The notes below the pieces were generated by a model. It saw only the letters and a program-made list of their open reading frames with translations, was not told the origin of the DNA and ran no database searches. A stretch of 64,000 nucleotides of DNA from Neopusillimonas maritima (GTDB lineage: Bacteria; Pseudomonadota; Gammaproteobacteria; Burkholderiales; Burkholderiaceae_B), in NCBI RefSeq assembly GCF_003576595.1, contig NZ_NQOU01000003.1, forward strand, positions 1-64,000. The letters are read 5' to 3'. Below are positions 55,440 to 64,000 of this stretch, one piece after another. The translations under genes were made by a program, and so were the position numbers. Every line of letters begins with the position of its first letter. Positions within the stretch are counted from its first letter, which is position 1.

Positions 55440-56324
55440 ATGAAACGTATTTTCCTTTTTCTAATGACCAATATCGCCGTTATGGTTGTGCTCAGCATCA
55501 CGATGAGCATTCTGGGCGTTGGACGCTATCTGGATGAACAGGGGCTGAACCTGACTCAGCTACTTATTTTCTCGGCATTCATTGGCTTTGGCGGCGCTTT
55601 CATTTCTTTACTGATCAGTAAATGGATGGCGAAACGCTCCACTGGTGCCCGCGTTATTGACCCTCAGGCGCCATCCAGCCGCCAAGAAGCATGGCTGGTG
55701 GAAACCGTTCATCAACTGGCTGACCGCGCCGGTATCGGCCATCCGGAAGTCGCGATCTACGACGGGCCACCCAATGCGTTTGCCACTGGTGCGTTCCGTA
55801 ACAATGCGCTGGTTGCCGTCTCGACCGGGCTGCTCAGCAGCATGACTGAAGAAGAGGTCGCAGCTGTACTGGGGCATGAAGTAGCCCACGTCGCAAACGG
55901 TGACATGGTCACACTTACGCTGATCCAGGGCGTTGTGAATACGTTTGTGGTGTTCCTGGCCCGAGTAGTGGGTTATTTCGTTGACCGCGTCATTCTTAAA
56001 AATGAACGAGGTCTGGGCCTGGGGTATTTTGGTGTCGTTATTGTGTGCGAAATCATCTTCGGCTTGCTGGCGTCGATTATTGTCGCCTGGTTTTCACGTC
56101 AACGCGAGTACCGGGCCGACTCAGGCAGCGCCAAATTAATGGGAGCTCGCGAACCCATGATGAAAGCATTGGCACGCTTGGGAGGGCTGCAGCCCGGTAA
56201 ACTGCCGGAATCATTTGAAGCGGCCGGCATCTCTGGCGGCGGCGGCGGAATTAGTGCCCTGTTTTCCACCCATCCGCCTATCGAGCAACGTATTCGGGCG
56301 CTGCAAAATGCGCAGTTAAGCTAA
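55440..56324 (+). CDS. htpX: Membrane-bound zinc metalloprotease HtpX
   Basis: Quality-control protease of the inner membrane. It has 294 residues, with two N-terminal helices (about 4-25 and 38-60), the zinc motif HEVAH at 146-150 in the cytoplasmic domain, two further helices, and the downstream zinc ligand in [12 protein letters not shown]. The C-terminal [20 protein letters not shown] is typical. ATG 55440 has AGGAA at good spacing and is the family start; the frame open to 55395 is longer. Confidence 0.95.
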   Translation: MKRIFLFLMTNIAVMVVLSITMSILGVGRYLDEQGLNLTQLLIFSAFIGFGGAFISLLISKWMAKRSTGARVIDPQAPSSRQEAWLVETVHQLADRAGIGHPEVAIYDGPPNAFATGAFRNNALVAVSTGLLSSMTEEEVAAVLGHEVAHVANGDMVTLTLIQGVVNTFVVFLARVVGYFVDRVILKNERGLGLGYFGVVIVCEIIFGLLASIIVAWFSRQREYRADSGSAKLMGAREPMMKALARLGGLQPGKLPESFEAAGISGGGGGISALFSTHPPIEQRIRALQNAQLS

Positions 56325-56373
56325 CGGAACAACGCTGCTTGCAAAAACGTTAACGTATTTTGTCGTTATCAAC

Positions 56374-56410
56374 GAAAATGGGCCCCACCACCGCGTAGGG
56401 GCCCATTTTC
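56374..56410. terminator. Bidirectional terminator between htpX and the dienelactone hydrolase gene
   Basis: GAAAATGGGCCCC pairs perfectly with GGGGCCCATTTTC over 13 base pairs with an 11-base loop. The A/T-rich ends give T-runs on both strands, so it can serve the two convergent genes. Confidence 0.88.
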
Positions 56411-56412
56411 AT

Positions 56413-57201
56413 TTACGCCAGATACCGTTTAAACCAATTCAACGCGCGAGACCAGGCGTCTTTGGCATCCACTTCGTTATAGCTTGGCCGATAATCTGCG
56501 TAGAACGCATGATTCGATTCCGGATACACAATAACTTCCGACGCCTTGGCCATATCATTTCCATTTGCCAATGCATCTTGCATCCGGTGTACGTCATCTA
56601 AGGGAATACCGGCGTCTTGCCCCCCATAAAGGCCCAATACCGGCGCTTTAAGCGTGTTGGCAACATCAACGGGATTACGCTTTTGCAACGGCCCATGGCC
56701 GACCGCCAGCTTTCCATACCACGCAACGCCCGCTTTACAATTTGCATTATGCTCAGCGTACATCCAGGTAATACGCCCGCCCCAGCAAAAACCGGTAATA
56801 CCTAAACGGCTCGTATCGGCGCCTTGCTGTTTAGCCCAGGCAACACTGGCATCCAAATCAGCCAATACCTGTTCATCGGACACTTTCGAAACAATTTCCT
56901 GAATCAATGTCGGTACGTCGGTATATTTGGAAGCATCCCCCTGACGCTCATACAGCTCAACCGCCACCGCAAAATAGCCTTCTTTTGCAAAACGGCGGCA
57001 CACGTCTTGAATATGCTCGTGCAAACCAAACACCTCTTGTACGACCAATAAGACGGGAGCATTCTTCTGACCGGCGGGCGCCGCATAGTAAGCAGAAATC
57101 TCGCCGTCGAACGTTGGCATTTTGAACGCACCATGATCAAGACCGTCGGCTGACGTATGAATCACAGTAGGTGCTGCACCCGTAATAGGTGAAAACGACA
57201 T
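56413..57201 (-). CDS. Dienelactone hydrolase family protein
   Basis: A 262-residue alpha/beta hydrolase with the catalytic Cys in [12 protein letters not shown] (near 140), Asp in [12 protein letters not shown] and His in [10 protein letters not shown], the Cys-Asp-His triad of dienelactone hydrolases. No aromatic-degradation genes accompany it, so it may act on another ester or lactone. A strong AAGGAGG overlaps the polA stop codon and precedes the ATG by six bases, implying coupled expression with polA. Confidence 0.9.
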   Translation of the reverse strand: MSFSPITGAAPTVIHTSADGLDHGAFKMPTFDGEISAYYAAPAGQKNAPVLLVVQEVFGLHEHIQDVCRRFAKEGYFAVAVELYERQGDASKYTDVPTLIQEIVSKVSDEQVLADLDASVAWAKQQGADTSRLGITGFCWGGRITWMYAEHNANCKAGVAWYGKLAVGHGPLQKRNPVDVANTLKAPVLGLYGGQDAGIPLDDVHRMQDALANGNDMAKASEVIVYPESNHAFYADYRPSYNEVDAKDAWSRALNWFKRYLA

Positions 57202-57210
57202 AAATCCTCC

Positions 57211-59928
57211 TTAGTGAGCCTGTTCCCAATTGGAGCCGACTCCTACTTCAGCCACCAGCGGAACATCCAGTTTAGCGACATTACACATTAGATCCGGCAA
57301 CGACTTGGTTACCGTATCCACTTCTTTTTCAGGTACTTCAAACACCAATTCATCATGCACCTGCATCACCATTAATGTCTCAAGCTTCTGTTCATAAATC
57401 CATTTCTGCACAGCTACCATGGCCATTTTAATAAGATCGGCCGCCGTACCTTGCATGGGCGCATTAATGGCTGCGCGCTCTGCGCCCGCCCGCCGCGGCC
57501 CTTTCGACCCTTTTATATCCGGCAGCCAAAGGCGACGGCCAAACACAGTTTCAACATAACCCTGTTCATGGGCTCGCGCCTTGGTGTCTTCCATATACTG
57601 GGCTACGCCAGGATATCGCGTAAAGTAGCGGTCGATATAAGAGCGTGCGGCGTCGCGGGTAATGCCCAGTGCATTCGCCAGGCCAAACTCGCCCATACCG
57701 TAAATCAAACCAAAATTAATCGCCTTGGCTGACCGCCGCTGTTCCGATGTAACCTCATCGAGTGCCACGCCAAAAATTTCGGCAGCCGTTGCACGGTGAA
57801 TATCCAGGCCATCGGCAAACGCTTTCTGCAAACTTTTATCGCCGGAAACATGCGCCATTACCCTCAATTCAATTTGCGAATAGTCGGCCGACACAATTTT
57901 CCCGCTTCTGGATATGAACGCCGCGCGGACCCGACGCCCTTCCGGTGTACGAACCGGGATATTCTGCAGATTGGGGTCGGATGATGCCAAACGCCCTGTA
58001 ATGACCGCCGCCTGAGAGTAACGCGTATGCACCCGGCCGGTATCCAGGTTAATCATCTTGGGCAGTTTATCGGTGTAGGTTGATTTAAGCTTGGCCAGGC
58101 CGCGGTATTCCAGAATGACCTGCGGCAACGGGTAGTCGTGCGCCAGCCGGGTTAAAACTTCCTCGTCGGTAGAAGGAGCTCCACCGGCAGTTTTACGAAC
58201 CACGGGCAATTTCATCGTGTTGAACAAAATTTCGCCCAGTTGCTTGGGAGAGTTCAAATTAAACGGCTGCCCCGCCAACTCATGCGCCTTTGCCTCGAAT
58301 TCGGCCATTTTCCGCCCAATCTCACCACTTTGCTCACCCAGCAATTTCGCATCGATTAGAACGCCGTTGCGCTCGATTGTCGTGAGCACCGCCGACGCTT
58401 CCACCTCCAGCGCGTAAATGCGCTCAAGGTCGGAAGACGCTTTTATTTTTGGTGATAACACCTCGTGAAGCTGCCAGGTAAAGTCGGCATCTTCTGCGCC
58501 ATAGAACGCCGCTTTTTCGACTTCCACCTGCTCAAAACCAATTTGCTTGGCCCCCTTGCCGCACAAATCTTCATAACTGATTCCTTTGCGCCCCAGCCAA
58601 CGCTCGGCCAGTTCCTGCATGTTCACACGGCGATGGGATTCAAGAACATAAGCTTGCAACATGCTGTCGTGCACAATACCCGCCAGTTGAATTCCTTCAT
58701 TCATAAACACATGCGCATCATACTTCGCGTTATGCAACAACTTAGGCGCTTTCTTGTTCTCCAGCCACGGGCGTAATCGATCCATGACTTCGTCAAACGG
58801 CAGTTGATCAACCTGATCGGGGCCGCTATGGCGCAAAGGTATGTAGCATGCTGTGCCCGCTGCCGTTGACATCGACATTCCCACCAACCGCGCGGCCATC
58901 GGGTCGAGCGACGTCGTTTCCGTATCCAGCGCCACTAACGGCGCAGACTCAATTCGCCCCAACCAGGTATCAAAATCCTTCCAGTCAAGAATCGTATCGT
59001 ATTCGACGTTATCGGGCGCCGCAGGCGGGTCGGCCGCCACGCGACTGTCCTGGCTTGGCACCCGCTCTTCATCCCCTGTCAATTCGCGCAACCAGGTTCT
59101 GAAGCCGAATTCGTCGTACAACTGCACCAATTTTTCGTGATCGGGCTGTTTCGGAACCAAATCTGAGAAGTCATCAGCCAGGAAAGGGATATCGCAGTCT
59201 ATCTTTACCGTTAATAATTGCCGCGTCATATCGAAATTAGGAATCGCGTTACGCAAATTCTGGCCCGCCACCCCTTTTATTTCATCGGCATGTTTTACAA
59301 TTTCCTCGATTGACCCATATTGGTTAAGCCACTTGGCAGCCGTTTTCGGCCCCACTTTTTCAACGCCGGGAATGTTATCAACCGCATCGCCGGTCAGCAT
59401 CAGGTATTCAACGATTTGGTCGGGGCGCACCCCGAATTTGTCGATCACCCCCTGAACATCCTGTTTCCCGCCGTTCATGGTGTTCACAAGCTCGACGTGG
59501 TCGTTAACCAATTGAGCCAAATCTTTGTCGCCGGTGGACACCACCGTGCGCACCCCCTTCTCGGTTGCACGATGCGCCAACGTGCCAATGATATCGTCGG
59601 CCTCAACCCCCGACACCGTTAACACGTGCCAGCCCATGGCCTTCACGGCTTCGTGAATCGGTTCGATCTGTAAAGCTAAATCGTCAGGCATGGAAGGCCG
59701 ATGCCCTTTATACTCAGGGTAGATTTCGTCGCGAAACGTACTGCCTTTGGCATCAAAAATACAGGCAGCGTAATCTGCCTTGTAATCCTGAGACAGCCTC
59801 CGTAACATTGATATGACACCATACAAGGCTCCGGTTGGCTGACCCTTGGCGTTTCTAAGGTCAGGCAGCGCGTGAAACGCCCGGTACAGATAACTGGAAC
59901 CATCAACAAGTAACAAGGTTTTTTTCAT
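57211..59928 (-). CDS. polA: DNA polymerase I
   Basis: Repair and Okazaki-fragment polymerase, 905 residues from ATG 59928 (MKKTLLLVDGSSYLYRAFHALPDLRN, the family start, split by eye). All three domains are present: the 5' nuclease, the 3'-5' exonuclease with intact acids (LDTETTSLD, HNAKYD, EDADFTW), and the polymerase with SADYSQIELRVMAH and VQVHDELVFEVPE-like motif C. The start codon overlaps the divergent LOG gene's ATG. A longer frame to 60009 would only overlap that gene more. Confidence 0.97.
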   Translation of the reverse strand: MKKTLLLVDGSSYLYRAFHALPDLRNAKGQPTGALYGVISMLRRLSQDYKADYAACIFDAKGSTFRDEIYPEYKGHRPSMPDDLALQIEPIHEAVKAMGWHVLTVSGVEADDIIGTLAHRATEKGVRTVVSTGDKDLAQLVNDHVELVNTMNGGKQDVQGVIDKFGVRPDQIVEYLMLTGDAVDNIPGVEKVGPKTAAKWLNQYGSIEEIVKHADEIKGVAGQNLRNAIPNFDMTRQLLTVKIDCDIPFLADDFSDLVPKQPDHEKLVQLYDEFGFRTWLRELTGDEERVPSQDSRVAADPPAAPDNVEYDTILDWKDFDTWLGRIESAPLVALDTETTSLDPMAARLVGMSMSTAAGTACYIPLRHSGPDQVDQLPFDEVMDRLRPWLENKKAPKLLHNAKYDAHVFMNEGIQLAGIVHDSMLQAYVLESHRRVNMQELAERWLGRKGISYEDLCGKGAKQIGFEQVEVEKAAFYGAEDADFTWQLHEVLSPKIKASSDLERIYALEVEASAVLTTIERNGVLIDAKLLGEQSGEIGRKMAEFEAKAHELAGQPFNLNSPKQLGEILFNTMKLPVVRKTAGGAPSTDEEVLTRLAHDYPLPQVILEYRGLAKLKSTYTDKLPKMINLDTGRVHTRYSQAAVITGRLASSDPNLQNIPVRTPEGRRVRAAFISRSGKIVSADYSQIELRVMAHVSGDKSLQKAFADGLDIHRATAAEIFGVALDEVTSEQRRSAKAINFGLIYGMGEFGLANALGITRDAARSYIDRYFTRYPGVAQYMEDTKARAHEQGYVETVFGRRLWLPDIKGSKGPRRAGAERAAINAPMQGTAADLIKMAMVAVQKWIYEQKLETLMVMQVHDELVFEVPEKEVDTVTKSLPDLMCNVAKLDVPLVAEVGVGSNWEQAH

Positions 59929-60607
59929 GAGTCGTAATAAAGTCGTACGTACGCCGGTTAACCGGCAGATCCCCGTGATTATGTCAGAGATGCAGACCGC
60001 TGCCGACACGCTTCAGGAAATTGGCTGGGGCGTAAGCGTTTTTGGCAGTGCCCGTATTAAACCAGACTCACCATACTACGCCATGGGCGAAGCATTGGGC
60101 ACCAAATTGGCACAGGCCGGCCTGCCGGTTATCGCCGGTGGTGGTCCGGGCATTATGGAGGCCGCCAATAAAGGGGCTTACACGTCGGGCGGGCAAAGCA
60201 TCGGCCTGAATATTAAACTACCCAAAGAAACCAAGAACAACGACTACCAAACACATAGTCTGCATTTTGAGTATTTTTACTCACGTAAAGCAACCTTTTT
60301 CATGCACAGTGCGGCGTTTATCGCTTTGCCCGGCGGCTTTGGTACGCTAGATGAACTATTTGAGGTTCTTACTTTAATCCAAACCGGCAAAATTCCACAT
60401 GCCCCTATTATTTTAATAGGCAGCGATTATTGGTCCGGCTTGCTGAAGTGGATTGCCAACGAGCTTGAACCACGCCAGTTAATTGGGCCAAACGACCTGC
60501 AACTGATGACCATGACAGACGATATCGACGAGGCCATGCATACAATCCAGACATTCATGCAAAGCCAGGCCGATCAATTGGGATATGCTGCAATTATTCC
60601 TGAATAA
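59927..60607 (+). CDS. LOG-family protein (TIGR00730, cytokinin-riboside phosphoribohydrolase-like)
   Basis: A 226-residue Rossmann-like protein with the PGGFGTLDELFEVLT motif (near 140) and GGGPGIMEAANKGAY, as in LOG enzymes that release the base from nucleoside monophosphates. In bacteria the natural substrate is often unclear. The old label is lysine decarboxylase, which is not supported. ATG 59927 has AAGG eight bases upstream. An in-frame ATG at 59981 would avoid overlap with polA. Confidence 0.88.
   Translation: MSRNKVVRTPVNRQIPVIMSEMQTAADTLQEIGWGVSVFGSARIKPDSPYYAMGEALGTKLAQAGLPVIAGGGPGIMEAANKGAYTSGGQSIGLNIKLPKETKNNDYQTHSLHFEYFYSRKATFFMHSAAFIALPGGFGTLDELFEVLTLIQTGKIPHAPIILIGSDYWSGLLKWIANELEPRQLIGPNDLQLMTMTDDIDEAMHTIQTFMQSQADQLGYAAIIPE
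59944..59966. repeat. Two perfect palindromes in the polA/LOG divergent region
   Basis: CGTACGTACG (59944-59953) and GCCGGTTAACCGGC (59953-59966) abut, sharing one base. They lie just upstream of polA and inside the LOG reading frame. They could be protein-binding sites for the divergent promoters, or chance. Confidence 0.5.
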
Positions 60608-60628
60608 CGTCCCCACTCCGATCCCAGC

Positions 60629-60654
60629 CAGGAAACCGAACCGCGTGTTTCCTG
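60629..60654. repeat. Inverted repeat downstream of the LOG gene
   Basis: CAGGAAAC pairs with GTTTCCTG over eight bases with a ten-base loop. No T-run follows, so its role is unclear. A stronger terminator lies 12 bases to the right. Confidence 0.5.
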
Positions 60655-60661
60655 CCCAATG

Positions 60662-60704
60662 AAAAACACCCCAAAACTTGAAACGATGTTCAGTTTTGGG
60701 GTGT
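60662..60704 (-). terminator. Rho-independent terminator downstream of typA
   Basis: ACACCCCAAAACT pairs perfectly with AGTTTTGGGGTGT over 13 base pairs. On the minus strand the stem is followed by a run of Us (TTTTC after the final T), so it ends the infB-rbfA-truB-typA transcript. It may also stop LOG transcripts. Confidence 0.88.
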
Positions 60705-60753
60705 GGTTCAATTTGGTCCGGCTTGTTTCTTCTTGTCGGCCCAATGCATTAAG

Positions 60754-62580
60754 TTAGCTTGTTACGGTTTCACGTGCCATGCGACGGCGCTCATGCTCTT
60801 GCAAATAGCGCTTGCGCAAACGAATCGATTTTGGCGTCACCTCAACCAACTCATCGTCATCGATAAATTCAACGGCATATTCAAGCGTAAGCTTAACAGG
60901 CGGCACCAAATCGATATGTTCATCTTTACTGGTCGTACGAATATTGGTTAGCTTTTTTTCCTTGATGGGATTAACCACCAAATCGTTGTCCCGGCTATGA
61001 ATGCCAATAACCATGCCTTCATATACCGCCTCACCAGGACTGACGAACATACGGCCACGCTCTTGTAACTTCCACAACGCGTAGGCAACGGCATTACCGT
61101 TATCCTGACTGATCAATACACCGTTGCGTCGTTCACCAACCCCCCCTTCACGCATGGGGCCATACTCGTCGAAATTGTGGCTCATCAAGCCGGTACCACG
61201 GGTCAGCGTTAGAAACTCGCCCTGGAAGCCAATAAGCCCGCGAGCGGGGATGCGATATTCCAAACGGGTACGTCCGCGGCCATCTGATTGCATGTCAAGC
61301 AGATCACCCTTTCGACGCCCCAGCTCTTCCATAACGCCGCCCTGATGCGCTTCCTCAACGTCTACGGTTAGCAGCTCAAAAGGCTCCATTTTCTGCCCAT
61401 CAACCTCTTTAATGAGGACTTGTGGGCGTGAAACAGCCAGCTCGTAGCCTTCACGGCGCATGTTTTCCAGCAGAATCGTCAAGTGTAATTCGCCTCGACC
61501 ACGTACCTCGAACACCATATCGTCGTCGGTTGGATCCATGCGCAACGCAACATTCGATTTCAACTCCAGCTCAAGGCGATCGCGCAACTGACGGCTGGTA
61601 ACGTATTTCCCCTCGCGGCCGGCCAAGGGCGAACTATTTACCATAAAGTTCATGGTTAGCGTCGGCTCGTCGATGCGCAACAAAGGCAATGGATCGGGTT
61701 GGGCGGGATCCATGACTGTACAACCAATACCGATTTCTTCAATGCCATTAATCAGCACAATATCACCGGCCTGAGCTTCGTCAACCAATTCACGCTCCAG
61801 GCCTCGAAATTTCAGCACTTGATTAATACGCCCCTTGATGGGCGCACCTTCAGGACCAAACTGAACCAGTACATCTTGAGCTGCTCTCACCCGACCACGA
61901 TTAACCCGACCCACGCCGATCTTGCCGACATAACTGTTGTAGTCCATCGAAATAATCTGCAGCTGTAACGGGCCATCGGCATCGTCGTCACGCTCTGGAA
62001 CATGTTTCAGAATCGCTTCGAACAGCGGTCGCATATTGCCGTCGCGCACATCGGGCTCGAGCCCGGCATAACCCGACAGACCCGATGCATAAACAATGGG
62101 GAAATCGAGCTGCTCTTCGGTTGCGCCTAATTTGTCGAACAAGTCGAACGTAGCGTTAATAACGTGATCAATACGGGCGCCGGGACGATCGATTTTATTG
62201 ACAACCACAATCGGTTTAAGACCCAGTGCCAATGCTTTGCGAGTCACAAAACGTGTTTGCGGCATCGGCCCTTCAACGGCATCGACCAGCAATAACACAC
62301 CATCCACCATCGACAAGACCCGCTCAACTTCCCCACCAAAATCGGCGTGACCGGGGGTATCAACAATATTGATATGCGTACCTTCGTATTCCACCGCACA
62401 GTTCTTCGACAAGATCGTGATACCTCGCTCACGCTCAATATCGCCTGAATCCATCACGCGTTCAGACACTTGCTGGTTATCACGAAAAGTACCCGACTGG
62501 CGCAATAGCTGGTCAACCAGAGTCGTCTTCCCGTGATCAACGTGGGCAATAATGGCAACATTACGCAACGCACGGCTCAT
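60754..62580 (-). CDS. typA: Ribosome-associated GTPase TypA/BipA
   Basis: Translational GTPase needed for ribosome assembly and growth at low temperature. It has 608 residues, with G-domain motifs [22 protein letters not shown] and [11 protein letters not shown]-like domains III and V, and the BipA-specific C-terminal domain. It starts four bases after the truB stop. Confidence 0.96.
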   Translation of the reverse strand: MSRALRNVAIIAHVDHGKTTLVDQLLRQSGTFRDNQQVSERVMDSGDIERERGITILSKNCAVEYEGTHINIVDTPGHADFGGEVERVLSMVDGVLLLVDAVEGPMPQTRFVTRKALALGLKPIVVVNKIDRPGARIDHVINATFDLFDKLGATEEQLDFPIVYASGLSGYAGLEPDVRDGNMRPLFEAILKHVPERDDDADGPLQLQIISMDYNSYVGKIGVGRVNRGRVRAAQDVLVQFGPEGAPIKGRINQVLKFRGLERELVDEAQAGDIVLINGIEEIGIGCTVMDPAQPDPLPLLRIDEPTLTMNFMVNSSPLAGREGKYVTSRQLRDRLELELKSNVALRMDPTDDDMVFEVRGRGELHLTILLENMRREGYELAVSRPQVLIKEVDGQKMEPFELLTVDVEEAHQGGVMEELGRRKGDLLDMQSDGRGRTRLEYRIPARGLIGFQGEFLTLTRGTGLMSHNFDEYGPMREGGVGERRNGVLISQDNGNAVAYALWKLQERGRMFVSPGEAVYEGMVIGIHSRDNDLVVNPIKEKKLTNIRTTSKDEHIDLVPPVKLTLEYAVEFIDDDELVEVTPKSIRLRKRYLQEHERRRMARETVTS

Positions 62581-62584
62581 AAAT

Positions 62585-63334
62585 TCATCCTTTCTGTTTA
62601 GTGCCCGACGGCAGCAGGCCCTCGGGTAAATTTTCCGGCAATATCAACGCAGTTTGGGGCGTAGGCATTGCCTGTAAAGTATCCAAATCGACCGCATCCT
62701 GTAACTGAAACGGCCCGACGCAGGTGCGTCGTAATGCAACTAGATGAGCGCCGCAACCCAACATACGCCCAATGTCCTGTGCCAATGTCCGTATATACGT
62801 ACCCTTGCTGCAATGCACATAAATGGTGGCTTGGCGCCCGTCAAATGCACGGGTTACAAGTTCACGGATTACGACCTGACGTGGCGGACGCTCTATTTCC
62901 ACCCCTTTTCGGGCGTACTCATACAGCGGACGCCCGTCTTTCTTCAATGCCGAATACATTGGGGGAATTTGCGAAATTTCTCCCCGAAACGTCTCCAGCG
63001 CGGCCTCAAACCGGGCACGTTCAACCTCTTGAAAGTCCGATCCGGCCTGGCTAACGATATTTCCGGTCAAGTCTCCGGAGTCGGTCTCTTCACCGAACAA
63101 CAACGTAGCTTCATATGCCTTATCGGCGGCAAGCATATTGCCGGCAATTTTGGTGGCACGACCCAGACAACAAACCAGTAATCCGGTTGCAAAAGGATCC
63201 AGCGTACCGGTGTGTCCAGCTTTACGCGCATCCAATGTGCGCTTGGCCCGCTGTAGTGCGTGATTACTCGACAAACCCTGAGGTTTATCAAGCAACAATA
63301 CGCCATCGAGCAACTGCCCGCGTCGGGATGCCAT
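62585..63334 (-). CDS. truB: tRNA pseudouridine-55 synthase
   Basis: Isomerises U55 of the tRNA T-loop. It has 249 residues, with the catalytic Asp in [14 protein letters not shown] (near 42), the preceding [12 protein letters not shown] and the [12 protein letters not shown] segment. The C-terminal PUA part is short compared with the 314-residue E. coli protein. It lies 35 bases after rbfA. Confidence 0.95.
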   Translation of the reverse strand: MASRRGQLLDGVLLLDKPQGLSSNHALQRAKRTLDARKAGHTGTLDPFATGLLVCCLGRATKIAGNMLAADKAYEATLLFGEETDSGDLTGNIVSQAGSDFQEVERARFEAALETFRGEISQIPPMYSALKKDGRPLYEYARKGVEIERPPRQVVIRELVTRAFDGRQATIYVHCSKGTYIRTLAQDIGRMLGCGAHLVALRRTCVGPFQLQDAVDLDTLQAMPTPQTALILPENLPEGLLPSGTKQKG

Positions 63335-63369
63335 CGTTAATAACTCTAAAGAAAATACGACAGCCCGAA

Positions 63370-63777
63370 TCAGGACCGTTCGTCGGGTTCGTCGGGCTCG
63401 GCCCCAGCTTCGTGGGACCGCGGCGCATTGGCCTGATCGATAAGCCGCGAGAGCGCCAGGCCCCGCGCAAGCTGATCATCATGATGAAAGTGCAATGTGG
63501 GCACAGTGTGAATGTGCAACATTTTAAATAACAGCGAATGTAGCCAACCCGCTTTTTCGTCGAGCACTGCTTTAGCCGCCTCAGGCTCGGCACCCATCAC
63601 GGTAAAGTATACCTTTGCATGAGCGTAATCGGCAGACAGCTCAACGCCGGTTAGCGTAATAAGCCCCGCCCGCGATACATCAACCTCGCGTTGGATCAGA
63701 ATCGCAAGGTCTTTTTGTATCTGGTCAGCCAACCGCGTGTTGCGGCTGGTGGCGGGTTTTGACTTGTGACGTCCCAT
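63370..63777 (-). CDS. rbfA: 30S ribosome-binding factor A
   Basis: KH-type RNA-binding protein for late 30S assembly and cold growth, 135 residues. The motifs [33 protein letters not shown] and [11 protein letters not shown] are those of RbfA. It starts two bases after the infB stop. Confidence 0.95.
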   Translation of the reverse strand: MGRHKSKPATSRNTRLADQIQKDLAILIQREVDVSRAGLITLTGVELSADYAHAKVYFTVMGAEPEAAKAVLDEKAGWLHSLLFKMLHIHTVPTLHFHHDDQLARGLALSRLIDQANAPRSHEAGAEPDEPDERS

Positions 63778-63779
63778 AT

Positions 63780-64000
63780 TTACAGCGTCCGAGCGACTTC
63801 CTTGATTTCAAATACTTCAAGCTGATCGCCCACCTCAAGATCAATACTACTCTTCAAAGTAATACCGCAATCAAAGCCGGCTTTAACTTCTTTAACGTCA
63901 TCTTTGAAGCGACGTAAGGAATCGATTGCACCTGTCCAGATGACAACATTGTTGCGCAACAAGCGTACTTGCGCGTCGCGGCGAACGACACCATCGGTAA
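63780..64000 (-). CDS. infB: Translation initiation factor IF-2 (C-terminal part only; gene runs off the right edge)
   Basis: The last 73 codons of inf[19 protein letters not shown], then [20 protein letters not shown] and a closing [15 protein letters not shown]. This is the fMet-tRNA-binding C2 domain of IF-2. No start codon lies in the window. Identity is clear from both sequence and the rbfA-truB-typA context. Confidence 0.95.
   Translation of the reverse strand, partial: TDGVVRRDAQVRLLRNNVVIWTGAIDSLRRFKDDVKEVKAGFDCGITLKSSIDLEVGDQLEVFEIKEVARTL

Noticed and set aside
1-64000. CRISPR arrays, insertion sequences, tRNAs, prophage or toxin-antitoxin pairs
   Set aside because: I saw no spaced direct repeats, transposase motifs, cloverleaf sequences or phage genes. 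By-eye reading could miss very small elements.

Overview
The window is ordinary, gene-dense chromosome of a betaproteobacterium of the order Burkholderiales. Alcaligenaceae is the likeliest family. This is inferred from gene order (rpsF-priB-rpsR-rplI-dnaB, infB-rbfA-truB-typA, hrpA-dnaE followed by LPS-core genes, alr near radA) and from protein families such as WaaE/KdtX-like glycosyltransferase, KdkA and FolE2. About sixty genes fill the window. I see no insertion sequence, prophage, integron, CRISPR array or tRNA.

Layout. 1-574: leader and P1 promoter of a ribosomal RNA operon whose 16S gene lies off the left edge, divergent from rng. 2063-6449: a lipoprotein, msbA, a heptosyltransferase-type GT9, a YdcF/ElyC-type envelope protein and a YkgJ-type cysteine-cluster protein. 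6386-19418, minus strand: a probable single operon hrpA - dnaE - GT4 - deacetylase - GT2 - GT4 - broken deacetylase - GT4. Most neighbours within it overlap by 1-8 bases. 19497-27861: argA, yggX, phoU with a likely Pho box, and a run potFGHI - Spx/ArsC-like - rpiA. 27136-33626, minus: alr - SDR - radA - FtsX-type permease - kdkA. 33705-36760: hpnCDE (squalene from farnesyl diphosphate). 36757-41057, minus: alaC - hom - thrC - crcB. 41203-44844: Mth938-like protein, bcp-type peroxiredoxin, PIN-PhoH ATPase, pdxA. 44836-52119, minus: xseB - ispA - dxs - folE2 - rpsF - priB - rpsR - rplI - dnaB. 52351-57201: Rieske oxygenase, sseA, DMT exporter, htpX, dienelactone hydrolase. 57211-64000: polA and a LOG-family gene with overlapping start codons, then typA - truB - rbfA - infB (the last cut by the right edge).

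Two themes recur. One is envelope lipid and sugar: lipid A flippase, heptosyltransferase, LPS-core-like glycosyltransferases, Kdo kinase, and the path dxs to ispA to hpnCDE giving squalene. The other is replication and translation: dnaE, dnaB, polA, priB, radA, ribosomal proteins, infB, rbfA, truB, typA, rng and the rRNA operon.

The observations most worth a second look are these: a polysaccharide deacetylase broken by a small internal deletion inside the LPS-core-type cluster; a short-chain dehydrogenase that has lost both its catalytic Ser and Tyr; a pair of inverted repeats plus two tandem terminator-like hairpins before the Rieske oxygenase; a near-perfect sigma-32 promoter before htpX; a Pho-box-like direct repeat before phoU; shared start codons of polA and the LOG gene; and several structured leaders (rpsF, dnaB, dxs). 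I did not find anything that I can defend as a wholly new multi-gene system.
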